Source of the DNA: Pseudomonas sp. Choline-02u-1
GTDB taxonomy: Bacteria; Pseudomonadota; Gammaproteobacteria; Pseudomonadales; Pseudomonadaceae
Direction: 5' to 3'
Length of the DNA: 64,000 nucleotides
NCBI RefSeq assembly: GCF_002836515.1
Contig: NZ_PJBC01000060.1
Span: 186,001 to 250,000, forward strand
The translations under genes were made by a program, and so were the position numbers. The first letter of the stretch is position 1, and the number at the start of each line of letters is the position of its first letter. This document shows positions 10,025-17,755 of this stretch, piece after piece. The notes under the pieces are model-generated. The model did not search any database and was not told the origin of the DNA. It saw only the letters and a list, made by a program, of their open reading frames with translations.

Positions 10025-10053
10025 TCGTTCCCACGCTCTGCGTGGGAACGATC
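10023..10053. repeat. Palindromic repeat GATCGTTCCCACGC, likely operon terminator
   Basis: GATCGTTCCCACG and CGTGGGAACGATC are perfect inverted arms separated by a few bases (CTCTG) and followed by TTC. The same unit recurs at 19753-19863, so it is a dispersed repeat. It lies at the opmB stop codon and can act as the terminator of the efflux operon. Confidence 0.75.
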
Positions 10054-10243
10054 TTCATCCGCCAGCTCAGCTCGGGCTAAAGCCCACAGCAGAGCCTTGT
10101 AGGACGATCGAACAAGCGTTTCATCGGCTTGATGGCAATTTGGTTACTTTGTCAGTGCGTTCTTCCGCGCAATCAGTACAATCGCCGCATTTGCCCGACC
10201 GAGAATGGAAGCAGTACGGTTTCGGCTTGTCACGAGAACGTCC

Positions 10244-12325
10244 ATGCTCATCGGCAGCTACTCTTTCACCCTGGTTTTCATTTCGTTGTGCGTGGCCATT
10301 CTTGCTTCCTACACGGCGCTTGACCTGACCGGGCGCATCGCCACGGCGAAAGGGCGCGCCGTGCATTTCTGGACGGCGGGCGGGGCGTTGGCAATGGGCG
10401 TTGGCGTCTGGTCGATGCATTTCATCGGCATGCTCGCCTTCAAATTGCCGATCGACCTGGGATATGACTTCGCCCTGACCGCTTTGTCATTGCTGATCGC
10501 GGTGTTGTCCTGCGGCTTCGCCTTGTGGCTGGTCAGTCAACCGAAACTGCCGCTAGCGCAACTGGGTTTCGGCGCCTTGATCATGGGCGCGGGCATCAGC
10601 GCCATGCACTACACCGGCATGGCCGCGCTGCGCATGACCCCGGGCATCGATTACGACCCGACGCTGTTCAGTGCTTCGTTACTGATCGCCGTCGGCGCCT
10701 CGGCAGCGGCGTTGTCGATCGCCTTTCGTTTGCGCCAACAATCGCCTTATGTGCGGCTGATTCGTGCCGGCGCAGCGGTGATCATGGGTGTGGCGATTGT
10801 TGGCATGCATTACACCGGCATGGCGGCCGCGCAATTTCCCGACGGCAGTTTCTGCGGCGCGACGCTCAATGGCTTGAAGGGTAATGGCCTCGACAGTCTG
10901 GTGGTGGTCACCACCCTGGCGGTGCTGTCGATTGCCCTGTTGACCTCGATTCTCGACGCCCGCCTCGAAGCACGCACCGCCGATCTGGCGCACTCGCTGA
11001 CGGTGGCCAACCGCGAACTTACCCAGTTGGCCCTGCACGATCCGCTGACCAGTCTGCCCAATCGCATGCTGCTGGATGACCGCATCAACCAGGCGATAAA
11101 AAAGGTTGAAGAACAGGGCGGCTGCTTCGCCTTGATGTTCATCGATCTCGACGGTTTCAAACCCGTCAACGACGCGTTCGGCCATCACATGGGCGACCAA
11201 TTGCTGCGTGAAGTCGGCGTACGTCTGCGCGAAGACTTGCGCAGCCAGGACACTCTGGCGCGAATCGGGGGCGATGAATTCGTTCTGCTCGTGCGTTTGA
11301 GCGAGCCCAACGACGCCTTGAGCCTGGCCGCGCGTCAGGTTGGCCTGATCGCCCGCACGTTCCGCGTCGCCGAACATGACCTGCAGATTTCCGCCAGTGT
11401 CGGCATTGCCTTGTACCCGGGCAACGGCGACAACGCCCAGGAACTGCTGATGAACGCCGACGCCGCGATGTACCACGCCAAGGGCGGCGGCAAAAACGGC
11501 TACAGCTTCTTCGATGCGTCGATGAACACCAACGCGCGCAAACAACTGCAACTGTTACAGGACCTGCGCGCGGCCATCGAGCACAACCAGTTTTGTCTGC
11601 ATTACCAGCCCAAATTCGACGCCGCCAATGGCCGCCCGGTCGGGGCCGAAGCGCTGCTGCGTTGGGCGCATCCGCTGCATGGCATGTTGATGCCGGACAA
11701 GTTCATCGATCTGGCGGAGAAAACCGGGCTGATCATTCCGATGGGCGAATGGGTACTCAACGAAGCCTGCCGGCAAATGCGCGAGTGGTACGTGCTGGGC
11801 TACACCGACTGGCGCATTGCCGTGAACCTCTCGGCGCTGCAGTTCTGCCACGCCGGGCTGGTGCAAAGCGTGGCCAAGGCGCTGGCGACCCACCAGTTGC
11901 CGGCCAACAGCCTGACCCTGGAAATCACTGAAACCACTGCCATGAGCGACGCTGACGCGAGCATGACTGTGCTGCAAGAGCTGTCGGACATGGGCGTCGA
12001 CCTGTCGATCGACGACTTTGGCACCGGTTATTCCAGCCTGATGTACCTCAAGCGCCTGCCGGCCAATGAGTTGAAGATCGATCGCGGTTTCGTCCGCGAC
12101 CTGGAGCACGACAGCGATGATGCGGCGATCGTTTCGGCGATCGTGGCGCTGGGCCAGGCATTGGATCTGCGGATTGTCGCCGAGGGTGTCGAGACCGGTG
12201 CCCAGCAGGACTTCCTGACGAAACTGGGCTGTGATTCGCTGCAGGGCTATCTGCTCGGCCACCCGATGCCGGCGGAGCGTTTCATGCAGGACATCGTGCG
12301 CGGCCAGCGTTTGGCGGTGGTCTAG
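10244..12325 (+). CDS. MHYT-GGDEF-EAL cyclic-di-GMP membrane protein (MucR/NbdA-like)
   Basis: This protein makes and/or degrades cyclic-di-GMP at the inner membrane. The N-terminal half has seven membrane helices with three MHYT-type motifs (WSMHFIGM, SAMHYTGM, VGMHYTGM) thought to bind metal and sense a diatomic gas. A diguanylate cyclase domain follows with intact GGDEF (about residues 342-346), and a phosphodiesterase domain with EALLRW and DDFGTGYSSL. Both catalytic motifs are intact, so it could be bifunctional. I chose ATG 10244 (MLIGSYSFTLV) because this is where the family begins; ATG 10205 adds 13 residues. The layout matches MucR and NbdA of P. aeruginosa; I cannot tell which is the orthologue. 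It stands alone, after the efflux operon. Confidence 0.9.
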   Translation: MLIGSYSFTLVFISLCVAILASYTALDLTGRIATAKGRAVHFWTAGGALAMGVGVWSMHFIGMLAFKLPIDLGYDFALTALSLLIAVLSCGFALWLVSQPKLPLAQLGFGALIMGAGISAMHYTGMAALRMTPGIDYDPTLFSASLLIAVGASAAALSIAFRLRQQSPYVRLIRAGAAVIMGVAIVGMHYTGMAAAQFPDGSFCGATLNGLKGNGLDSLVVVTTLAVLSIALLTSILDARLEARTADLAHSLTVANRELTQLALHDPLTSLPNRMLLDDRINQAIKKVEEQGGCFALMFIDLDGFKPVNDAFGHHMGDQLLREVGVRLREDLRSQDTLARIGGDEFVLLVRLSEPNDALSLAARQVGLIARTFRVAEHDLQISASVGIALYPGNGDNAQELLMNADAAMYHAKGGGKNGYSFFDASMNTNARKQLQLLQDLRAAIEHNQFCLHYQPKFDAANGRPVGAEALLRWAHPLHGMLMPDKFIDLAEKTGLIIPMGEWVLNEACRQMREWYVLGYTDWRIAVNLSALQFCHAGLVQSVAKALATHQLPANSLTLEITETTAMSDADASMTVLQELSDMGVDLSIDDFGTGYSSLMYLKRLPANELKIDRGFVRDLEHDSDDAAIVSAIVALGQALDLRIVAEGVETGAQQDFLTKLGCDSLQGYLLGHPMPAERFMQDIVRGQRLAVV

Positions 12326-12330
12326 ACACT

Positions 12331-12363
12331 TTGTGGGAGCGAGCCTGCTCGCGAGGGCGATGG
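12331..12363. repeat. Single REP unit
   Basis: TTGTGGGAGCGAGCCTGCTC followed by GCGAGGGCGA is one REP palindrome, 5 bp after the stop of the cyclic-di-GMP gene. No inverted partner is close. Confidence 0.75.
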
Positions 12364-12408
12364 TGCAAACACCATAGAACTCATGCAAAAGCCATGAATG
12401 GCAGTTAT

Positions 12409-12445
12409 CCTTCCCCCGACTGTTACGTGTGTACGTAGGGGAAGG
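12409..12445 (+). promoter_or_regulatory. Hairpin covering the Shine-Dalgarno of the SDR gene
   Basis: CCTTCCCC (12409-12416) is perfectly complementary to GGGGAAGG (12438-12445), and an inner TACGT/ACGTA pair (12424-12428 with 12433-12437) stacks directly on the 3' arm. The 3' arm is the purine-rich ribosome binding site, ending 5 nt before the ATG at 12451. If transcribed, the leader would hide the ribosome binding site, a layout used by RNA thermometers and translational switches. The function is inferred. Confidence 0.5.
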
Positions 12446-12450
12446 CCAGC

Positions 12451-13197
12451 ATGGATAAAGTCATTGTCATCACCGGTGGCGGGCGCGGAATCGGCGCAGC
12501 CACGGCATTGTTGGCGGCCGAACAGGGCTACCGGATCTGCATCAACTATCAGTCGGATGAACAGGCCGCACACAGCGTGCTCGAGCAGGTCAGAGCCTTG
12601 GGCGCCCAGGCCATCGCAGTGCGCGCCGATGTCAGCATCGAAGACGAAGTGATCGCGATGTTCAGCCGTGTCGACACCGAACTGGGCCGCGTCACGTCGC
12701 TGGTCAACAATGCCGGCACCGTCGGGCAGAAGTCGCGAGTCGATGAAATGTCCGAATTTCGCATCCTCAAAATCATGAAAACCAACGTACTGGCGCCAAT
12801 TCTCTGCGCCAAACACGCGATCCTGCGCATGTCACCCAAACATGGCGGGCAGGGCGGCAGCATCGTCAACGTGTCCTCGGTCGCGGCTCGCCTCGGGTCG
12901 CCAAACGAATACGTTGATTACGCTGCATCCAAAGGCGCGCTGGATACGTTCACCATCGGCCTGTCGAAAGAAGTCGCGGGCGAGGGAATCCGTGTGAATG
13001 CCGTGCGTCCGGGCTACATCTATACCGATTTCCATGCCTTGAGCGGCGATCCTGATCGGGTCAGCAAGCTTGAGTCGGCCATCCCGATGGCCCGTGGCGG
13101 CCGGCCGGATGAGGTCGCGGAGGCGATTGTCTGGTTGCTGTCCGACAAGGCTTCTTACGCGACGGGGACGTTTGTTGATTTGGGAGGCGGGCGCTAG
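12451..13197 (+). CDS. SDR family NAD(P)-dependent oxidoreductase
   Basis: A 248-residue classical short-chain dehydrogenase/reductase. The cofactor-binding motif TGGGRGIG is at residues 8-15, NNAG is near residue 88, and the catalytic pair is Y157-x-x-x-K161 (YAASK). The C-terminus (YATGTFVDLGGGR) is that of glucose-1-dehydrogenase/3-oxoacyl reductase-like SDRs. The substrate cannot be read from sequence. The cytosolic enzyme probably uses NADP(H), as an Arg (R12) follows the glycine-rich loop and the second strand region lacks a clear Asp. The gene stands alone; its ribosome binding site is in a hairpin. It is convergent with the MocR gene. Confidence 0.9.
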   Translation: MDKVIVITGGGRGIGAATALLAAEQGYRICINYQSDEQAAHSVLEQVRALGAQAIAVRADVSIEDEVIAMFSRVDTELGRVTSLVNNAGTVGQKSRVDEMSEFRILKIMKTNVLAPILCAKHAILRMSPKHGGQGGSIVNVSSVAARLGSPNEYVDYAASKGALDTFTIGLSKEVAGEGIRVNAVRPGYIYTDFHALSGDPDRVSKLESAIPMARGGRPDEVAEAIVWLLSDKASYATGTFVDLGGGR

Positions 13198-13226
13198 GGT
13201 CGAAAGATTTTCGCTGACAGTGCGGT

Positions 13227-13254
13227 CCTCATCGCTGGCTTGCGAGCGATGAGG
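13227..13254. terminator. Hairpin between convergent genes
   Basis: CCTCATCGCT (13227-13236) and AGCGATGAGG (13245-13254) form a perfect 10-bp stem with an 8-nt loop between the stops of the SDR gene and the MocR gene. No U-run follows, so termination is plausible rather than shown. Confidence 0.45.
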
Positions 13255-13277
13255 CCGGTGCAAACGGCACAAAACCC

Positions 13278-14687
13278 TCAGAACGAACGCACAATCCGCC
13301 CCAACGTCTCCATGGCCTTTTCCGATTCATCGGTCCACGGGCTGCCGTAATTCAAGCGAATGCAATTTCTGAAGCGCTGGGTCGGCGAGAAAATCGGCCC
13401 CGGCGCGATGCTGATGCCTTGCGCCAGCGCCATTTGAAACAGCTTCAGCGAATCCATCTGCTCCGGCAATTCCAGCCATAGAAAATAGCCGCCCGCCGGT
13501 TGGCTGACCCGAGTCTGAGCGGGGAAATAACGGGCAATTGCGGCAAGCATCGCGCTTTGCTGTTCTTCCAGGGCATAGCGCAGTTTGCGCAGATGCCGGT
13601 CGTAGCCGCCGTGTTGCAGATAGTCGGCGATCGCCGCTTGCGCCGGCATCGAAGCGCATAACGAGGTCATCAGCTTCAGCCGTTCGATTTTCTGCGCGTA
13701 GCGCCCGGCGGCGACCCAGCCGATGCGATAGCCGGGTGCAAGGCTCTTGGCGAACGAGCCGCAATGCATGACCAAGCCCTCTGTGTCGAAGGCCTTGGCC
13801 GGTTTCGGCGCCTGTTGCCCGTAATAAAGCTCAGCGTAGACGTCGTCCTCAATCAACGGCACCTGATGCTGGCGCAGCAGCTCGACCAGTTCCTGCTTGT
13901 TCGCCTCGGGCATGCTCGCGCCCATCGGGTTCTGGAAACTGGTCATGCACCAACAGGCCTTGATCGGGTGACGTTCGAGGGTTTGCGCCAGTACGCCGAG
14001 GTCGATGCCGTCGCGTGGGTGCACGGGAATTTCCACGGCTTTGAGCTTCAGGCGTTCGAGCACTTGCAGGCTGGCATAAAACGCCGGGGCTTCGATGGCC
14101 ACCAGATCACCCGGCTCGGTCACCGCTTGCAGACACAGGTTCAGCGCTTCAAGGGCGCCGTTGGTGATGAGCAATTCTTCCATCGGCAGCATCAGGCCGC
14201 CGACCATGTAACGCAGGGCGATCTGCCGACGCAGTTGCGGGTTGCCCGGCGACATGTCGGTCACCACCATGCGCGGATCCATGTCCCGCGCGGCGCTGGC
14301 GAGCGAGCGTGACAGGCGCTGCAGGGGAAACAGCATCGGGCTGGGGAAGGCCGAACCGAACGGTACGGTGGTGGGGTCCTTGATCGAATCGAGCACCGAG
14401 AACACCAGTTCGCTGACGTCGACTTCAGTGGACTCGTTGACCTGGCTGCTGATGACCGGCTCGGAGAATGTGCTCGGCGTATGAGCGTTGACGAAGTAAC
14501 CGGAACGCGGCCGGGCGCGAATCAGCCCGCGGCGTTCGAGCAGGTAATAAGCCTGAAACACTGTTGACGGGCTGACCCCGTAAGTCTGGCTGGCATAGCG
14601 CACCGAAGGCACTCGCTGGCCAGGGCCCAGCACGCCGGAGCGGATCAGTTCAGCGATGTCGTCGGCAAATTTTTCGTAGCGTTTCAT
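13278..14687 (-). CDS. MocR-type regulator (GntR helix-turn-helix fused to aminotransferase-like domain)
   Basis: A 469-residue transcription factor. Residues 1-70 form a GntR winged helix (LGPGQRVPSVRYASQTYGVS, then PSTVFQAYYLLERRGLI), and residues about 110-465 form a fold type I aminotransferase domain with the PLP-lysine region GSFAKSLAPGYRIGW. Members of this family sense pyridoxal phosphate, GABA or amino acid adducts and activate a neighbouring metabolic gene. Here the upstream neighbour is ccoG in the same direction and the downstream one is the convergent SDR gene, so there is no obvious divergent target. The start at 14687 is an ATG with weak Shine-Dalgarno but aligns with the helix-turn-helix start (MKRYEKFADDIAELI). 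Confidence 0.9.
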   Translation of the reverse strand: MKRYEKFADDIAELIRSGVLGPGQRVPSVRYASQTYGVSPSTVFQAYYLLERRGLIRARPRSGYFVNAHTPSTFSEPVISSQVNESTEVDVSELVFSVLDSIKDPTTVPFGSAFPSPMLFPLQRLSRSLASAARDMDPRMVVTDMSPGNPQLRRQIALRYMVGGLMLPMEELLITNGALEALNLCLQAVTEPGDLVAIEAPAFYASLQVLERLKLKAVEIPVHPRDGIDLGVLAQTLERHPIKACWCMTSFQNPMGASMPEANKQELVELLRQHQVPLIEDDVYAELYYGQQAPKPAKAFDTEGLVMHCGSFAKSLAPGYRIGWVAAGRYAQKIERLKLMTSLCASMPAQAAIADYLQHGGYDRHLRKLRYALEEQQSAMLAAIARYFPAQTRVSQPAGGYFLWLELPEQMDSLKLFQMALAQGISIAPGPIFSPTQRFRNCIRLNYGSPWTDESEKAMETLGRIVRSF

Positions 14688-14749
14688 CGGTGGATCCGGT
14701 GGGTTCTTGTAAAGGAGTCGCGAATGAAAGCATCGCAGTCTAACGACAA

Positions 14750-16180
14750 TCAGCGATTCATCGGCGCCACAAACCGGCTGTTCGCCACGCTGTAAATCTG
14801 CGGTTCGTCAATGTCTTCAATCTTGAAGCTCAATGTTTGCGAGCTGCTCGCCGGGCGCTCGGTCGTCATTGCCACCGACACCGGCACATCGACAATCTCC
14901 TCCGGCGCCAGGCTCAGTGCCGTCTTGCCCTGCAGCTCGAATCCTTCAGCGCCAACCAGACTCAACCGGTATTCCTGACGCTGCTGAGTCTTGTTGATCA
15001 CTTTCAGCGAGTAAATATTCTCGATCTGCCCCTGAGCATTCTCACGAAACAACCCGCGATCCTTGGTTACGTCCAGCGATACCATCGGCCGCTCGACCAG
15101 TGCCAGCGCTAGCGCTCCAATCATCACCAACAACACCGCCGTATAGCCGATCAGACGCGGACGCAGCAGATGAGTCTTGCCGCCCTGTAATTGACGCTCG
15201 GAACTGTAGCGAATCAAGCCGCGCGGGTAATGCATTTTGTCCATGATCGAATCGCAGGCGTCGATGCACGCGGCGCAGCCAATGCATTCCATCTGCAAGC
15301 CATCGCGAATGTCGATGCCAGTCGGGCAGACCTGCACGCACAACTGGCAATCGATGCAATCGCCCAGACCTGCTTCGACGGGGCGTACCTCACGTTTGCG
15401 CGGGCCACGGTTCTCGCCACGGGCGGCGTCGTAGGCAATGGTCAGCGTGTCCTTGTCGAACATCACACTCTGGAACCGCGCATACGGGCACATGTGCATG
15501 CACACCGCCTCACGCAGCCAGCCGGCGTTGATGTAAGTGGCGGCGGCAAAGAACAGCACCCAGAACAGGCTGACGCCACCGATTTGCAGGGTCAGCAGTG
15601 CTTCGGCCAGCGGGCGGATCGGGGTGAAGTAGCCGACGAAGGTCAGGCCGGTGATCACGCTGATTGCCAGCCACAATGTGTGCTTGGCCGCGCGCCGGGC
15701 GAGCTTGTTCAGGCTCCACGGCGCGGCTTGCAACTTGATCCGCTGGTTGCGCTCGCCTTCGGTGATCTTCTCGCACCACATGAAGATCCACGTCCACGAA
15801 CTCTGAGGGCAGGTGTAACCGCACCAGACCCTCCCGGCGAACACAGTGATGGCGAAGAGTCCGAACGCGGCAATGATCAGCAGCGCCGAGAGCAGAATGA
15901 AATCCTGCGGCCAGAACGTCGCGCCGAAAATGTGAAATTTGCTTTCCGCCAGATCCCACAGCACCGCCTGCCGACCGCCCCAGTTCAACCACACGGTGCC
16001 GAAGAACAGCACGAACAGCACCCCGGCGCCGCTCATACGCAGGTTGCGGAACAGACCGGTGAAACTGCGGGTATGGATCTGCTTATCGGTGGATCCGGCA
16101 GTCGCCTTCAGAGGGCGCGCGGGTACGCTTTTTATAGTCGGCGCTGCTTCTACGGTTCGGACGGGGATTTGCTCGCTCAT
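14750..16180 (-). CDS. ccoG: Cytochrome c oxidase cbb3 accessory protein CcoG (FixG/RdxA)
   Basis: A polyferredoxin-like membrane protein that helps assemble the cbb3-type oxidase; CcoG has been linked to copper reduction for the Cu-B site. It has about five to six membrane helices, a CP motif in the third membrane region (WCGYTCPQSSWTWIF), two 4Fe-4S sites (CIDCQLCVQVCP and CIGCAACIDAC) and a C-terminal immunoglobulin-like periplasmic domain. I chose ATG 16180 (MSEQIPVRTVEAAP), giving 476 residues; ATG 16204 adds eight. An Anr-type box lies at 16362-16375, consistent with induction at low oxygen. No ccoNOPQ genes are in the window. Confidence 0.93.
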   Translation of the reverse strand: MSEQIPVRTVEAAPTIKSVPARPLKATAGSTDKQIHTRSFTGLFRNLRMSGAGVLFVLFFGTVWLNWGGRQAVLWDLAESKFHIFGATFWPQDFILLSALLIIAAFGLFAITVFAGRVWCGYTCPQSSWTWIFMWCEKITEGERNQRIKLQAAPWSLNKLARRAAKHTLWLAISVITGLTFVGYFTPIRPLAEALLTLQIGGVSLFWVLFFAAATYINAGWLREAVCMHMCPYARFQSVMFDKDTLTIAYDAARGENRGPRKREVRPVEAGLGDCIDCQLCVQVCPTGIDIRDGLQMECIGCAACIDACDSIMDKMHYPRGLIRYSSERQLQGGKTHLLRPRLIGYTAVLLVMIGALALALVERPMVSLDVTKDRGLFRENAQGQIENIYSLKVINKTQQRQEYRLSLVGAEGFELQGKTALSLAPEEIVDVPVSVAMTTERPASSSQTLSFKIEDIDEPQIYSVANSRFVAPMNR

Positions 16181-16361
16181 GTTCGTTCGCTCATCAGCCT
16201 CCATCAGGCCAATGCACTATGAGCGCCGATCTGTTTGCAGAACAGACTCAGCTCTGGCAATTAAAAGCGGATCAGATGAGCTTTGGCGCGGTGCCTGCGA
16301 CAACTTGAAGCATCAGGCCGGGCGCGGCGCAAACGCCTGTTGCAGGCGTCTGCGGGGGGTA

Positions 16362-16375
16362 TTGATCGAGGTCAA
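16362..16375. promoter_or_regulatory. Anr/FNR-type operator upstream of ccoG
   Basis: TTGATCGAGGTCAA matches the FNR/Anr consensus TTGAT-N4-ATCAA at 9 of 10 defined bases. It lies just past the stop of the small gene at 16376 and about 180 bp upstream of ccoG. Low-oxygen control fits the role of CcoG. If the box sits at -41.5 the mRNA would have a leader of about 145 nt; no clear -10 was found. Confidence 0.65.
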
Positions 16376-16624
16376 TCAAACCACCGAATCACGATCGTCG
16401 GCTTTCAGATGTTTGCGCCCGTCTTTGGCCCCAGCGACGGTGAGGGCGTCGGCTTCCGCTTCGGTGACGTAGGTGCGTTTGCCTTCAATTTCCACGAACG
16501 ACATGGCTTTGTCGCTATCGGTCAGGACTTCCAGCGTGTCGCAGATACGAATTTCCTCGCCATGTTCAACAGTGAAAAAACACACTTTCTGCTCGGGATT
16601 GGTTTCATCGATACGAACGGGCAT
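16376..16624 (-). CDS. Small conserved Pseudomonas protein (possibly DUF3203)
   Basis: An 82-residue acidic protein (begins MPVRIDETNPEQK). It has one or two beta-strand-like stretches (KVCFFTVEHGEEIRIC, AMSFVEIEGKRTYVTE) and a hydrophilic C-terminus; no signal peptide or membrane segment is seen. AAGGAC precedes the ATG by 9-10 nt. It lies upstream of ccoG in the same direction and divergent from the MgtC-like gene. It resembles small Pseudomonas-only proteins that I recall as DUF3203, but I am not sure of the family and give no function. Confidence 0.75.
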   Translation of the reverse strand: MPVRIDETNPEQKVCFFTVEHGEEIRICDTLEVLTDSDKAMSFVEIEGKRTYVTEAEADALTVAGAKDGRKHLKADDRDSVV

Positions 16625-16747
16625 AACGGCAGTCCTTTTTCCGGTTAGGTCTGCACGTTAGGAAGCGCAACGCGCCGATCGTTCTGCGCAACCGATTAAT
16701 GGTCGCTGTTGTCCATCGCTTATCAGGCCAATAACAAGGGAAGCACG

Positions 16748-17260
16748 ATGGAAGACTGGTGGGATGAAGTGTGGGCAACGATGCAAGCCGAATTTGCCGA
16801 CATTGGCGATGCCTCGCAGATGACCCGGATCACCGTACGTCTGGTGATGGCGGCGATTCTCGGCGGGATTCTCGGTTTCGAGCGTGAACATAAAGGCAAG
16901 GCAGCGGGCGTGCGCACGCACATGCTGGTGGCGTTGGGCGCTGCGCTGTTTGTATTGGTGCCGCAGACCTCGGGCGCCGAGTCCGATGCCATGAGCCGAG
17001 TGCTGCAGGGCGTGATCGCCGGGATCGGCTTTCTCGGCGCCGGTACCATTCTGAAAAATCAGCAGGGCGATGAAGCGCATGTCAAAGGCCTGACCACAGC
17101 GGCCGGTTTATGGATGACCGCAGCGATCGGCGTGGCGGCAGGGCTCGGCAAGGAGGCGACCGCCTTGCTCAGTACCATCCTGGCGCTGGCGATCTTCAGC
17201 GTGATGCCTTACGTGGTGAGAGTGTTCGAAAAGGACGTCGACAAGAACGACCACCTGTAG
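16748..17260 (+). CDS. MgtC/SapB family inner-membrane protein
   Basis: A 170-residue membrane protein with four to five helices. The MgtC signature is present: LVMAAILGGILGFEREHKGK, RTHMLVALGAALF, and GVIAGIGFLGAGTIL. MgtC proteins of this class modulate growth at low magnesium or acid stress, in part by acting on the F1Fo ATPase; the short type without the long C-terminal domain is found here. I chose ATG 16748 (MEDWWDEVWATM) because AAGGGAAGC lies just upstream; an in-frame ATG at 16709 would add 13 residues without family similarity. Single gene, followed by a REP-like pair. Confidence 0.88.
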   Translation: MEDWWDEVWATMQAEFADIGDASQMTRITVRLVMAAILGGILGFEREHKGKAAGVRTHMLVALGAALFVLVPQTSGAESDAMSRVLQGVIAGIGFLGAGTILKNQQGDEAHVKGLTTAAGLWMTAAIGVAAGLGKEATALLSTILALAIFSVMPYVVRVFEKDVDKNDHL

Positions 17261-17277
17261 CCCATCGCTCGGTCCCG

Positions 17278-17354
17278 TGTAGGAGCTGCCGAAGGCTGCG
17301 ATCTTTTGATTTGCAGGGCGGCAAAGAGATCGCAGCCTTCGGCAGCTCCTACAG
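17278..17354. repeat. Inverted repeat pair, TGTAGGAGCTGCCGAAGGC family
   Basis: TGTAGGAGCTGCCGAAGGCT at 17278 and its complement ending at 17354 form arms of about 27 bp around a short spacer. This is a second class of Pseudomonas intergenic palindrome, different from the GTGGGAGC REP units. It lies after the MgtC-like gene and may end its transcript. Confidence 0.85.
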
Positions 17355-17379
17355 GGCTGGCAAAGCAGATATGGATATG

Positions 17380-17538
17380 TCAGACGATTACCGGCGGCAT
17401 TGTGCTCGGTGGTTCTTCTTTTGGCGGTGGCGTGGTGCCGGGCGGTTCTTGTTCCGGAACCGCCGGCGGCTCGGTCTCGGGCAGGGTGGGTTTGTCGATG
17501 TTCGGATCAGGCGTTTCTGCCGGGATCGGGATGCTCAT
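17380..17538 (-). CDS. 52-residue proline-rich small protein
   Basis: A short frame beginning MSIPIPAETPDPN and ending PPVIV. Seventeen or so of its 52 residues are proline and about eight are glutamate, with repeated PEP/EPP units; no hydrophobic segment is present. The ATG at 17538 has an excellent Shine-Dalgarno (GGAGG, 8 nt upstream). It lies between the repeat pair and the glgE promoter, on the opposite strand from both flanking genes. Low complexity suggests an intrinsically disordered, soluble polypeptide. I do not know its function; the strong ribosome binding site and uninterrupted frame are the reasons for calling it. Confidence 0.65.
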   Translation of the reverse strand: MSIPIPAETPDPNIDKPTLPETEPPAVPEQEPPGTTPPPKEEPPSTMPPVIV

Positions 17539-17637
17539 CAGGTGACCTCCGTATGGCACATGGCGTGGGACGTGCTTAAGTGAGTTGACCCGGTCACGGC
17601 TGATTCGATCCGTGCGTGCGTCTCGATAATTTCATCT

Positions 17638-17665
17638 GAACTTTTCCCCGCGCCGGTTGCTCGGA
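17638..17665 (+). promoter_or_regulatory. AlgU (sigma-22/RpoE-like) promoter of the glgE-treS-glgB operon
   Basis: GAACTT at 17638-17643, a 17-bp spacer and TCGGA at 17661-17665 closely match the AlgU consensus GAACTT-N16/17-TCTGA. It points toward glgE, about 90 bp before the ATG. Envelope and osmotic stress control fits an operon for trehalose and alpha-glucan. No other convincing promoter is seen in 17539-17755. Confidence 0.7.
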
Positions 17666-17755
17666 AACTAAGTGAGTTCATGACAGGGCCGGCGCTTTGT
17701 CGCGAATACTGTTCTGGCACAAGAGCGTCCTTGGGGCGTTAAGGAGAGATGCTCA

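Noticed and set aside
14724..14795. A 23-codon plus-strand frame with AAGGAG upstream, between mocR and ccoG
   Set aside because: The Shine-Dalgarno is good, but most of the frame is antisense to the ccoG 3' end and nothing supports translation.
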